64,000 bases of DNA from Paragonimus westermani (lineage: Eukaryota > Platyhelminthes > Trematoda > Plagiorchiida > Troglotrematidae), in contig QNGE01001271.1 in assembly GCA_008508345.1 (NCBI GenBank), positions 28,597 through 92,596 on the forward strand. The letters are read 5' to 3'. The notes beneath the pieces were generated by a model that saw nothing but the letters and a program-made list of their open reading frames with translations, was not told where the DNA came from and did no database searches. Position numbers and translations under genes: made by a program. Below are positions 42,901 through 55,700 of the stretch, in pieces; the stretch's first letter is position 1, and each line of letters opens with the position of its first letter.

Positions 42901-45900
42901 TTGTCTGATTTCTCCTAAAAAGTCTATCGTGCGCGAATACCGAGCGTCCAGATTGTGACTGGTCACCAGATCAAACGCCTGAAACATCGTCTAAACTTTT
43001 CTATCATCTGGTCATGCATCGTCACTCGGTCGCAACGACTACAGCGTCTACTATGAAACAAACTGGAACGATTGTCATGTTCCGTGTAATTCGTATGAGT
43101 GTTGAATTGGGTGAATTAGCCAACCACCAGGCGAACTTCCAAAATAGTTATCTCCACAGGCAGACTTAGAACACGCAGTCCAAATCACGTAAGAGGTTTC
43201 CGCAGATACATTTCTGCCGTTTCCGTCACTCATGCGTACGCTTGTGAATCTAAATGTACTACAGTGGGGATGAGCCATTGGTCATGATGAGGCATTACTA
43301 GATCGTTCAGCATTCGGTTGGGTGTTCATGAGGTCTAACATTTTGATTTTAGACAGGTCAAGTATGAAACTACGGCTGCAGACAACATTTATCTAACAAC
43401 GTTGTATGTGGAAGCCTTTGTAGCCTTGGTGCAAACTGTGCGTCACTGTGTGTCAAAGAAATCGAGTACTAAAAGAACTCTATATAAATAGACAATTTTG
43501 AAGTAGTAAAAAGTTGCTATAAAAATCCAAGGAGAACTCATGACTACGAACCCTCAACACCATCGTATCACTGGTCAACGTATTGTGTGTCTCCGTACTC
43601 AAAACCTATTCTCCCCTTGAAGAACGCACCCCGTTTGTTTCAGGTATCGTCTGGTAGGTGATTGAGGGGCACCTATTTTGCTACCGAGTAACCGGTTTAA
43701 TATGTGCTCCGAGACACGTGTCACACACGTTCTCAACATTCAAAGAATGTACTTGACTCGATAAGTGCAACTAACTTCGTGGATAATGTCAAATGTGGTT
43801 ATTAAGTGTGTTGAGTCTTCCTTCAGTGTGCAGTTCTACCTTTGTCTTCGCAGTGATGGGAGCTCGTGACCGTAAATTTATCTGCACTAAGTTGAAACAC
43901 TTCTCCAAACTCCTCGCATCACCGTCGGTTTCATTGTGCTGTTATTTTGAAGGGGATGTATACCAGCTTCGTGTATTACACATTTATTCGAAAGGTCACA
44001 TTTGCCCGAAACCGTTGTTTCTATTATGGAACGCAGGGTAAGGCATCTTGCATTTCACCGAAGCGTTTTCAATCAATCACGTCTGTCTGTGTTCACAATT
44101 CATGGTATAATTATGGCTGTCCGCTAAGTGGGCAGTTTCCCAACGTGAATACGTGGTAACTTCATCGGAGCATCCTGTGTCTCGTTTGTTCGGATGTACT
44201 CATCTTGTCAAACAGCGTTTGTCTTGATTTTTCGTGTAGTGTGTATGTGCGTGCATGTTCAGAATGCACACAGTATTATACCGGCTATCATCTCAGAATC
44301 CGTATGTTTGGTTTGGTTATCGAGATTCTTCAAGAGGTCCAGTCTTCTGGGCGTGCATCTATTGGCCAAAGAGTTACTTATAATCAGAAGGTTAATAACG
44401 CCAATAGCAGTGCATATATAGCACGTAACTGGCAAAGTACACAATCTATATGTGAATACGAAAAACTGTATAGCAAAATATCGGGACATCAAAATTTAGA
44501 TAGCGCAGCAGAAATGACTAACGGTTATTGATAGGGACAGTGGGAGTTTGTGGGATGTGACGAACGGATGGATGAGAGTGATCCTTGACTTGTAATTTGT
44601 ACGCTGGATGAAGCTGTGTAAGTCTTGGAGTCGTAGATGTTCGCCGTAGAAATGCGTATTGTTTATTATTTGCGTGGCGGCTTCAAGGCAGGATACGTTG
44701 TTTAACATACAGTGAATAGTCATTCCTTTTGATGCGTCATGTACAGGTGTGTGGCACAACCTGAGTAGTTGTGGCACTGTTCGTGACCAAGAGCCATGCC
44801 AAACCATGAAATAGGTAATGTGTTAATGGTACCGCTACGAACGTTGCTGACAGAATTGGGACTACTGACCATGTCGAATATTCCTTGCCTGGCACTTGGC
44901 CGAGCGGTCCCAGTCAGTGTGGCACATAGCCGTCTCTGCCAGGCGTGGTACTGGACTGCACTGGGTTTAATAAACATGCTTAATTGTACTGGATACAACG
45001 TCAGGGAAGTGACTCACCTGATTACACACATGACATGCTCAATAGGGCAATTAAGGAATGTTTGCGGACAGACGCATTTGTGGTGTGCGGATGGATTGAT
45101 CATGATGTTCCAGTTGACCGAACAGCGACCCGTCAATTCCGAATGAGGTCATTCGAACCCCTACACATCATGCAACCGACCCGGTTTATTTTTGACTCTC
45201 AACCATTTTGGTGGTTACGCCTGATTGTAACTGGAGACATCTTTGAACCAGTCAAACTTTCTGACGAGAATTTCAATTTCATGGTAAGTAAACTAACCTT
45301 GATAAATGGAGACGATGATTTCATCCAATGGTAGCCCTATGAAAGTTGTACATGAACAGCAGGTGTTACTAATCAACATTTGGTTCCGATTCCATAACGC
45401 ATACTGATCAGCGAAATATCGCCACTAGCAAGCGGAATGAAGAGGTGGTGTGAGGACAGTGGGGCGCACTAGTTTATCAATCGACAAATTGAGTAGAGGT
45501 GCAGAACCAATAAACTGTAAGGTGACCTTAACCGAACACTCATACACGAGCAGAATGGTATTCGTCTCTTTGGCTGTTCATACGCAACAGGATATTGTTT
45601 TAGTGTTATTTATCTGTTGTCGGTAAAATGTGCTTTCTGTCAAAAATAAGGGCACTGTTGCTCTCATTCAATACTAACGAGACAAAAGGTTTACTTGCTC
45701 ATTGTGGTATTTCACTGGGATTCCTACCTGAAAGTATCTTTATTCCCGTATGTACAGCTCCGCTCCTATCCTTCGTGAATCGAGTAAGGTTTGCCAAAAA
45801 CCTCCCTAATTTTTTTAATGGTTTGTAAGGGTATATACTGCCACTACAACGGACGAGTTGTTAAAACTTGTTCCGCGACGCTGGCTCAAAATTTATTCAT

Positions 45901-48900
45901 ATCCGAATTTAAAATAGTTGGTTTCGTTCATAGATTTGAGTGTGTTGATAGGAAGATGGAAACCGGTTGATTTTGTCATTTCTCATTGTCTATTGAGTAT
46001 CAAACAATACTCACGGGATATATATATATAAACTGGGTGAAGAGCAGATCTACCGACCTATCTGTTCGATGGGTGTCTCGGACTCACACAAAATTGCTTC
46101 TATACACATAATGCTGATTTAAAAGGATTAATTGCGATCGTCTCAGCGAAACGCAGGGAGTGCTCATCGGTATCGTTCATTATAATCCTGAATGCCCAGC
46201 TGGGACTAATCTGATGACCTACTGCCAACGTGTGTCTGGCAATTGGCGAACCCGGAATGAATGAGATAGTCTGCGTAGACACTTTATGAACCAATGTTAG
46301 TTAATGTACACGCATCCACGAGTTCAACTTTCACCAGAGTGACACACAACTTGGTAAAGATGGTGTGAGTTGACGCGTCCAGTTCTTTTGATTGGAAGTG
46401 ACCGCAGTTTGAACAGACGGTAACTGCGCACGATTTCGAAAATTCCCCAGCAGTCACATGGGTAACAGATCACTAACGAGGTCGGTATATCGGAAGTGAG
46501 CTTGGACTGACGGGTATTTCCATCTCACAAAGTTTATACCAGCGAGGAACAGATAAGTGTAATACTGTTTACACGTACCAAATGCATTTATTCATTGGAT
46601 CACTTAGCCCACAAACTTCAGCCGCTTGTGGGTATCATGCAAAAAAACCGATACGCGTTGCGATTCATTACTGAGCACAGCCGGAAACGAACTGCGAGGG
46701 CTAAATTCACCGTCTCAAAGGAAGGTGTACTAAGAGCACTAGCCAAGGGGAATAACGATTAGTTTTAAACCTCTTCGCATCGAGTGAATGAACGTATAAC
46801 TCGGTTGAGCTCGTAATCATTAATCGAATATGCAGATGATCGTCACTGTCACTCACGTTGTTTGTAACTGCGGCGCTTTGCTAAGACGGTCATAACTAGC
46901 CTTCTTAAGTCGGCCTAATGTGCACAAAAGATGTCGCTTTCTAAAAACTTCACGTGGCCGATGTTATGTGTATTCGAATTCATCTGTATATCCCTTCAGC
47001 TGGTCGGGTAAGATTGCTTTTTTAAATTGTTACCATGCATTCAGATGATTAACGTTGACAGAAAACCTGTTCTTTAAGTCAGGGCTTTTTCAAGCCCAGT
47101 ACCAGCCGACTGGATCGAGTTGTGTTTGGATTATTAATTATCACGTAGGTAACAGATTGTCCCGTTTAGAATGTGCCATGCATCCACAAGTTTTAGGTTT
47201 TTCAGCTCATTCTGCCCAAGTGGGTAGAGGAGACTGGGTTAATTATTTACCAGTAGCTTGCATACGTGTTGGTTGAACTGCCCACAGAGCACCGTCACAA
47301 TTTGTGTTTCCAATTTGAATTTATTTTCTGCTCCTATTGAGTTCTGCCGCCAACTGTCTGTCAAGTTTGGTTCCGTTATTGGTTGCGCGTTCTGATTTGA
47401 CTAAGTTGATAGCGCCACCGACTCGCCTACTCGCACTTCAAAAGGATTTGTTTCATTTAGTGCACACGACTTCGGGCAAACGGAGTTCCACATCAGCAGT
47501 ATAGGTATGTTTTGCAAAACGACTGAATTGTTCAAACCAGTCTTGTCCTCACGCTTACAAAACAGCGGGAATTACGCAAGTGTGCTCGTTTTTTTCTACT
47601 GAGGAAAAAGTAACGATGTAGTGGATATTTGCTTCTTGAAATTATTTTTCAAGCCACTACACACACGTTTAAGTTGATAGCAGACAAAACAGGAATTGTA
47701 TGAAGTGGTCGCTGAAACAGACATCGTGCCATTACTAGAATCTATATAACTAGTTATTATTGAAGTGAAAGTTGACTGAAGATTATGTCACATGATGATG
47801 CTCCGCTACTTGTACAGCGTTGAGAAGATCAGGATTGACTTGTGTCCTACGAGAGTTGCGAAGACCGATCAAAATTTGGATGAAAACCTGGACCAGGATT
47901 GTCAGCTTCGAAACTGACGTGTTAGTCAAGATAGTTAGCGGGGGAAGTAATCACGAATGTGATTTTGTTGATGCATCCACGTGAATAACGTTGTACCTTT
48001 TAAACAAAGGCACCATTCCTTACGATGATTAATAACTACAAAAAAATCTCTTCACATCATCCAATCGAACAGGAACTTAGAGTGATTACAAACCTGCTGG
48101 GGAATCCTGTCGGACATTTGTGACTTCTTCGCTAAGTCCCACGCTGTCTGCTCTGTTCTTGTTACCGGCAGTTTTTTAGACCCATTATTGTGTACTCTCT
48201 ATTTTTCGGATCAATCAGTCTTGCAATCTTATGATAAGGTTTATGTGAAATGTTTGAGCTATTGCTGCTACACATGACTGTGTTTTCTGGCCCCCCGCAA
48301 AACATTACTGCAATCCAAATTAATTATTCTGTTCAGCTACAACCGGCCAATATTGATCAGCTCAGTAGTTCATACAAACACTGATCTAGTATGGCAGTTA
48401 CGACCAGCTGTACGAGGAAGCTAGTTTACTGAATATTGTGTCCTTGGCGTCTTAATAAACAACCCTAGTCACGTGAAGCACGCAACCAGATCGTCCGTCA
48501 TCGTTGAGTCAGACGCGTGGCCAAATACCTGGAAACTGTTCCTCCGCACGATTGGTTTATAATGTTCAACACTGTAGGCTCATCCATTCACTGATGCAGC
48601 GTCGCATTGCGTACGACAGTCCTTGTTGTATGCCATTTTCCTTCAATATTGGAACACGCTCGGCATGCATTCATTTGCATTCATTTGGACTTTTCTGATC
48701 ACGATTCAACCCAACACTAAATCGGGACAGTGTTGATGTTTTACAAATGTCTTCATTCTTACTAAATGCTGTCAGCATTGACCATCCGTTTTCGCAATGA
48801 TCCCTCTTTTTCAATCCTATGCTTACTCCTCTTATCGCCGATTGTAAGGGAGAACAGTACTCATCTTTTTCCGTTGTTTATGAAATCAAGCACTATGACA

Positions 48901-49704
48901 TCTTCGTTTGCCCACCCAAAACGTGCTGGTTCTCGTTGTCCTAACCTTTCAGTGAAATACCAATCTTCAACCCCTCTCACCTGGCTAATTATAACGGTGT
49001 GTATTTGATGGCGCACTGTTTCACTGAGTGTGGTGTTTCGATGCCAGACAGTGAAAGTCACAAAGGGTATATACCCTGACGATGAGTTGTGATCTGCCTC
49101 ACAACTGTGAAGATTGACATGAGTTATTTATTTGGCATTGACAAGGAGTGACGTGTAACTATCCTGTTCTGCTACCCACAGATGAGTGGAGTTAACTTTC
49201 TGTTGGACGGTTGGAACGAGGCTCTTTGGAGCAATTTACTGTTTTGTTCATGCTCGCGTCACGCTTGTCCGTGTGATAAACAACATCTCAGTTGCACGTT
49301 TTCCAACTTGTAGTGTGGCGTTTTCTCGGATTCACTACCATTCACTTGGTCGATATTGAGCAAACACTATATGCTAATCTGGACACTAGTCGGCTAGGCA
49401 AGTTAACGAGAATTTATCTGTGTAACAGGCTTCAGGGTACTGAACTTTTCAGCAGTTCTTATCTGACTACAAGTCCCCACACCTTTCTTGATCATATTCG
49501 TCCTTGCTAGCGTGTAGGCAGGTTACATCTACGTAGCGTTTACTAATCTGTCGATTAGGAATAGGCTGAAATTGTCGTTATAATTTGGTGAATTTCAATG
49601 CACCTGAACGAGCATGTGCCCGAATCAAGCGAACAGAATTTACTGCAGCCTAATTGCTTTTTGAGTTGGCAATGAAGGTGCAGGTTATTTGATCATATAG
49701 GCAT

Positions 49705-49737
<33 letters not shown>

Positions 49738-52700
49738 GCATTCCACTTTATTGACGTCTGTGCAAATTGGTGGTACGTCGTACTCTGGTCCCGTTCTATT
49801 TAATTAGTGTGGTGCGTACTTCTTCCGTGACAAGCCTCCCGTTTTTCCGGATGAGGAGCAGTGGATTAGTGCTCCCACAAACCGACTTGTTAGTCTGTCG
49901 CAGATAGTGCATTGCGTATCTAGACAACGTCTGTCACCATAACAACCTGTGAGATGTGCTATAAACCACGTGATGATCCGACAGAAGAGCGCACTGTACA
50001 AGCGTTCGTGACGAACTTTTCTCAGAATAATAAAATGTTTCCAACTATTGTATTGGGTGCCCTTGATTCATGATCTGGATTGTCTCCATAGTTCTGCGTG
50101 AGACCACACTGTTGCCAGCATCTTTCTTGAAAACAATGACCGGTCTGTTGCAGTTATGTTATGTGGCTGTCGTTCCGTAATCGACACATTACTTTTCGTG
50201 GCCTTTGTATTCTTTTTTGCCATCAACACGATATTTTTTTGACGTGTTCCGGCACCTCTTTTATTCTATTACCTCTCAGTTGACAAAGAAGAACGAGCGT
50301 GGGGCATTGATCCTGTGAAAGATTTATGCGAAACAGAGGCTTTTCGGACATACGAACGGGCGTAAGTGTGGATCGATTTTTTTGTGTAGACCTTCCTTGT
50401 TGGTCTTTTTACGTTTCGTTTTTATTCTTCATATCGCTTGAACAGTTCGTGATTCTCTATTGAATGATTTGAGAGGCGTCGATAGAGGCACTCTGTGTTA
50501 TTTGCTTGTTTGACGGAATCTCTCTTTGGATTCTAGATCAGTCTTGTTATTTGATTGGTAGATCTAATGTGACCTAGTTTGTGTCCTTTTGGGTGATTCG
50601 GTCTCGTAATGTGGTCACACAACCGGTTTTGTTGTGAGCTGTTTCAGTCTGAACTGAAAATGCGCTTGTGATGTGCACAGAATTCTTCAAAGCTTCAACG
50701 ATTACATTATGTGAGCACATCTACAAAGCCACCCACTTCAGATCTTGTGATGATTTCAATATGTTTACAGAACCATCGCTGCAGTCGGATTTGCTCCGCT
50801 GCTTCCCTCGAATTACTACATTGACAATCATGACCGTAGTTACAAGTCTGGATATATCAGTAAAAGTTGTCAATACAATACAAAAATCGTTTCTTCTCAA
50901 AACAACGTAGCACCTTACATAGTCACTTGCACCAGTTATTTGATAAGGAATGGGAACGTCTACACATTGAGCAGATTATTCGTGTTTGTCTTATCCCAAT
51001 TGTGTTCACCATGAGCTACATGTCTGCGTAGTCTTACTGTTGCCCAGCGAATTAAGTGCATTTGTTTGCTGACATGCTCCCCTCCTTCCATATCAATCCC
51101 AATACAATGATAAATGAGATGGGCTCTTGCTTTTAGTTCTCCATCCCAACATTTTGCCTATAATCACAGTTTCCACTGCTTCGTGTTTTAAACTATATCG
51201 TTCATATTTCTTACTGCGCTGCACGAACTCCTCATCATCATTGGCGTCGATATTAATTGCGATATGCATACTGAATATGGCAAAAGATATCTAATTCAAA
51301 AGGAAGAAGTTTTGCTAAAACGCCACGATAGGGGAAATAAAAAACAAGCCTGTACTCATAGACTCAGTAAACCTTGATCATGTCTTATGTAACTAGGCCG
51401 CAAATTGGCACCCGGATGCTACGTTACACAATTTATCAGTTTTGATGCCTAACTGACGAAATCGTCTTAGTTTAATTTCGGGAGACTCGTGGTATTGAGA
51501 CTTGATTCAGTTACTTAACGTAAAAGTGCAGATATTTGTCAAACTAACCACGGAGTTGTCAGCGTGAAAAGCAAGATGACATGCTCTTTCTCTCTTCCCG
51601 TTTAGCAATTTTCTTTACTTCACAAGTGGTAATATTCACGCCACTGAACTCGAATAACCACTATCCTTCCTATGGTCTTTGTTGGAAGCTAAACGGATAG
51701 CAAAGCTCACATCCCGAGAACAGAATAGGGTGTCGTTTATTCTCATGTACTAATTTTTGCGTGGTGTGCTAAGCTTCCAACATCAGACTAGTCTACAACT
51801 TTACTTCCCGTCAGATTTTTTCCGGTGAACGCCCAGATTATGGTAGTATGGTCTGATTGGGTTGCTCCAGCAGTTAGTCTATGTTGCTGCGTCCTCTCTG
51901 TGTACGATGCGCCTGTTGATTCAGTTTGACAGTGATGATAGATAGGTTTGCACCACATTACGCTAATGATTGCGATCGAACAATCATTGCAATTTATGGA
52001 TGAACATACACGCATCGATATTGCGAACAAATAGCGTTATTTGAAGACTCAAGATATATTCAACCGACTTGTTTAACCTGAACAGACCACGTCAGTGCAC
52101 AGGTTACTGTGAGGGGCAGTTGTTCCACGACTAAGCATCCGCATCTGTAAGATGTCTGCACCGATTCCGATTACTACACTCTTGAGTAAGACCACCCGAG
52201 GTGGTTGAAAAGTAGAGTATTACAGCTTGCTCCTAACGTTGTGGTATTCTCACTCTATTCATCAACATCCGCATGCAACTTTGGTTTCGACTGACATTGA
52301 GATGGGGGAACTAAGATACATTGTGTTATTTGGATGCACCCCATCGGTTGAATGGGCACTGTCATCTACACGGCCAGACCGGCGTCTGGTGGGTGTCAGC
52401 TCCAGTTACCGGTTCGTATTTCTCTCTGGCTACCTTTCTATCTGGTTAGTTCGCAGAATAACAAAACTGATCAGGAGTAAGCGCAAATAATTTCGTCTTT
52501 CATCCAGCGCGATTGTACCCAGTGGTACCGACAGGATACAGCCAGCCTACATTAGTTCGGACTGTACTTCAACTTAGCTGACTCGTTTGGATGAACCGTC
52601 TTATGCAGCGAATGGGGAAAGTAATTTTGTATTTACTATAACAAATGATCGCAACTTAGATCGCCGAAATTCTCAGAGTGAATAGGATGCTTATTTGTTA

Positions 52701-55700
52701 GAATGTACATGACGCGATCTGGCGGTGGTTGCAGCGGTACTGTGTTACACAATTGTTTGTCAGCCCAACCAATCGGCGTAGTTCAGCAGTACGGTTGCGT
52801 TAGCCTTTGGGTGGTATGCAATAACAAACCAACCTATCCGCCGTGCTAACCGACTTGGGAAACCCGATCGGAAGTGAACGGGTTCATCGGCGAAATAATA
52901 GTTAGACTTTAAACTTCTTGACCACTTTTTTGCTCATTTTTTGTTCAGCTGTATCAGGACGATAGTTGAGAACCAAAACGTTTATCGATCTTCCTCTAAC
53001 GCCCAGCTGCGTCAGCTAACGAAACACCATGACATGGTTACCTAAGGGTTCAGAGCACATTTTGCTCATCCGATGGAAAATTACTTCGTGGTATTAATGT
53101 AACCGCATTCCTATTCTGCGCCGTTCATTCTCATGTAAACAGTCTACGATCGGTTTTCACATTATCTTTACAAATCAAATGGTGACTGTCGGGCGTGTAT
53201 TCAGACCGATGATCTTGTTCATACCAGCCATAGATCTTGCCAGCTAGACTACTCGCTCTATGGACATCCGATACTGTTCATGGTATTAAAATTCGCGGTT
53301 TGAATATTGCTCATACTGCCTCTTCCGGATGAAACCGGTTTCAGTGGACCGCCGGTCATACACTATTAATGTCAGCTCATCGTTCGTTGCATTTTATAGT
53401 TCCAGCTCACTGATTTAGCTTGTCAATTAACCAATCGATGATGTAGTTTTGTCTTGACTACATTCGCTAGTTGGTTGGGAACCGCTAGTCATGTTCAGAT
53501 TGCTCTTCGTAAGCTGGTTTAGGTGTTGGTGAGACTATATGATTGGGGTTGGATTGGCTAGAAGTCATTTTTTCTCAGAGTTGGGATTAAATTTCGTAGG
53601 TAATCAATTTTAAGGATTCATTACCGACTTTCCGTTTACTGTAAGGCGGGCTAATGTCCTTTACGCAACTGCTCGAACATTCAGCAGCATTGTGCGAATT
53701 TGTGAGACAGAAGCACATTGGTGATTTGGGGAACGTAGCTCCGTAAAACTTAGCTATGTATTATTCCGTTGCATTTAGATAACTATTTTGGAAAACGGTG
53801 TACAAGCTTAAAATTTAACAAACTGCTCTGCCACTGTATCTGTGGATTAGTATGTCCGAATAAAGTGCACGCAAGGAACGTTGGAGTGCTTCCAGGACTT
53901 CCGTGCTCTGTTTACCCGTAGGGGTTAACTGCGGTTCAGCCCCACTGGGCTGGAGTGTACCTCACATACCTGTTGGCTAATTCACATGTGTACGGTTGAC
54001 TTCAAACGCTTTCGCCTATGCTTTTGGTCCTCTTGCTCTCAGAAAACAAGCTGTTCTGATAAACGCTATAGTAACCTCTCTCATCTGAGTGACCTTCGCG
54101 TTGTCGTCAATGTCGTAATCACGAGTCTTTCGGTGCTTATGCAACTAGTTTGTGATTGATGATCTGAAACCAGTTGTCAACATCCTGTCTACTTGTACTG
54201 ATTAGTTTCGACCGCTGTGTAACGATTGCTTATGGACTTACCGTTGAGCTGCCGACCGTATCACTAGTCTTTACGTCAACATATACTACATTTCAAATTT
54301 GTTGTCGTCCGCTATTTGTTTCAGTGAAGAGCCACCTCTGCGTGGAAGTCGTTGTTCGTTGAATGATGACAGTGCGGAGATTGGCAGTGATGCCGATGGC
54401 GAGTTAGATGACTACAACTTGGATCCCGGTAAGTTTTTTATTGTCGTCTTTAACTGCCCTTATTGTCTGAGCGGTTGTTGACTGTCGACATTGAAGCATG
54501 CATGCTAACGCATCGTTTTATATTGCTTTCTGTTCGATCCTGTTTGGGGACGGTTGTATATATACACCCACCCCCATGAAATGTTTTATCTCTGAGGTTT
54601 TCAGGTATCATCCTGTAGCGAAAAGACGTCCAACAGAGCACAATCTTTATTGTCCAATACGCTAGTTATCATACCATGCGCCCGCTCGCGTTTTTGAGTC
54701 ACCATTCCGGATCACAACACCCCCAGGTTTCCGCTCACGCATCGTGTGCACTTCTGCCCGGATTATGTGCGTGATCGGCACCGTCTATCGGGGGCTTTTC
54801 TGCTTGCCATTCTTCGCCCGTTGGTCCGACTTAGTTGAGCGATGGCTCGTCCGGTCGCTCTTGTTCTCTTCCATCTATCTACGCTGGTCTCTGATCGTAG
54901 TCCACGACCGCGTCGAGGTATTCCGTCGAATGTTGGAATACCGACACCTCCGGCCTGATTATCCACCACAATCCTTCTTCCTACCCTTAGTCTGTAACAA
55001 GCCCTTCATGTCATACGAAGTGTGTTATGAAAAAGCCTACTCACAAAACAAATCAAGCAAGCCCACGAAATGATTCTGTTTCCTAACGGGCATTCTGTTA
55101 GAAATCCCATCCAGGTGGCATTTCTTCATATATTCCACTCATCCTTGCTGTAGGTTCGTTGTTCTGCCACACCCGCTTTTCACTACTCCATGTTTCTCAG
55201 CGGTGGCTAACTAAAAAAGGCGTGGCCACGGGTTAGTTACCGGGTGGCGCCAGATCGCCTAAGCAATTTGTCGGCAAAGTGCACAGACCGGTACATGTGC
55301 ACGAACGGCCTCCTGTATTGTTCAAGCCGCCCAGTGAGGTCTGTTAAGCATGATAAGATCTGGCCAAATCAAATCACCAAGTAGCTGATGCGGCCGGCAC
55401 GCACCCTGGGTATGGTGTACAAAAGACCGTGGTGGCCTACTGGTGTGCAGTCACATAGTTGGTTCTGTAACCAGTCTGCGCTTGTCTCAATGTTTGTCCT
55501 GGGTTGTCGCCTTATTTTGTCTTAACTTCAGGAATGATGGAGTTTACATACGGCAATGAAGCACAGTTGATTTTGTTAAACCCATCGAATCCAAACTTGC
55601 AGAATGAGTGCGGTGAATTCAATTATCGTCACACAGAGAAGAATAACTCCGCTGTTGCAGCGGTGCTAGATATTAGACAGCGATTGCTCGATAAAGTCAT

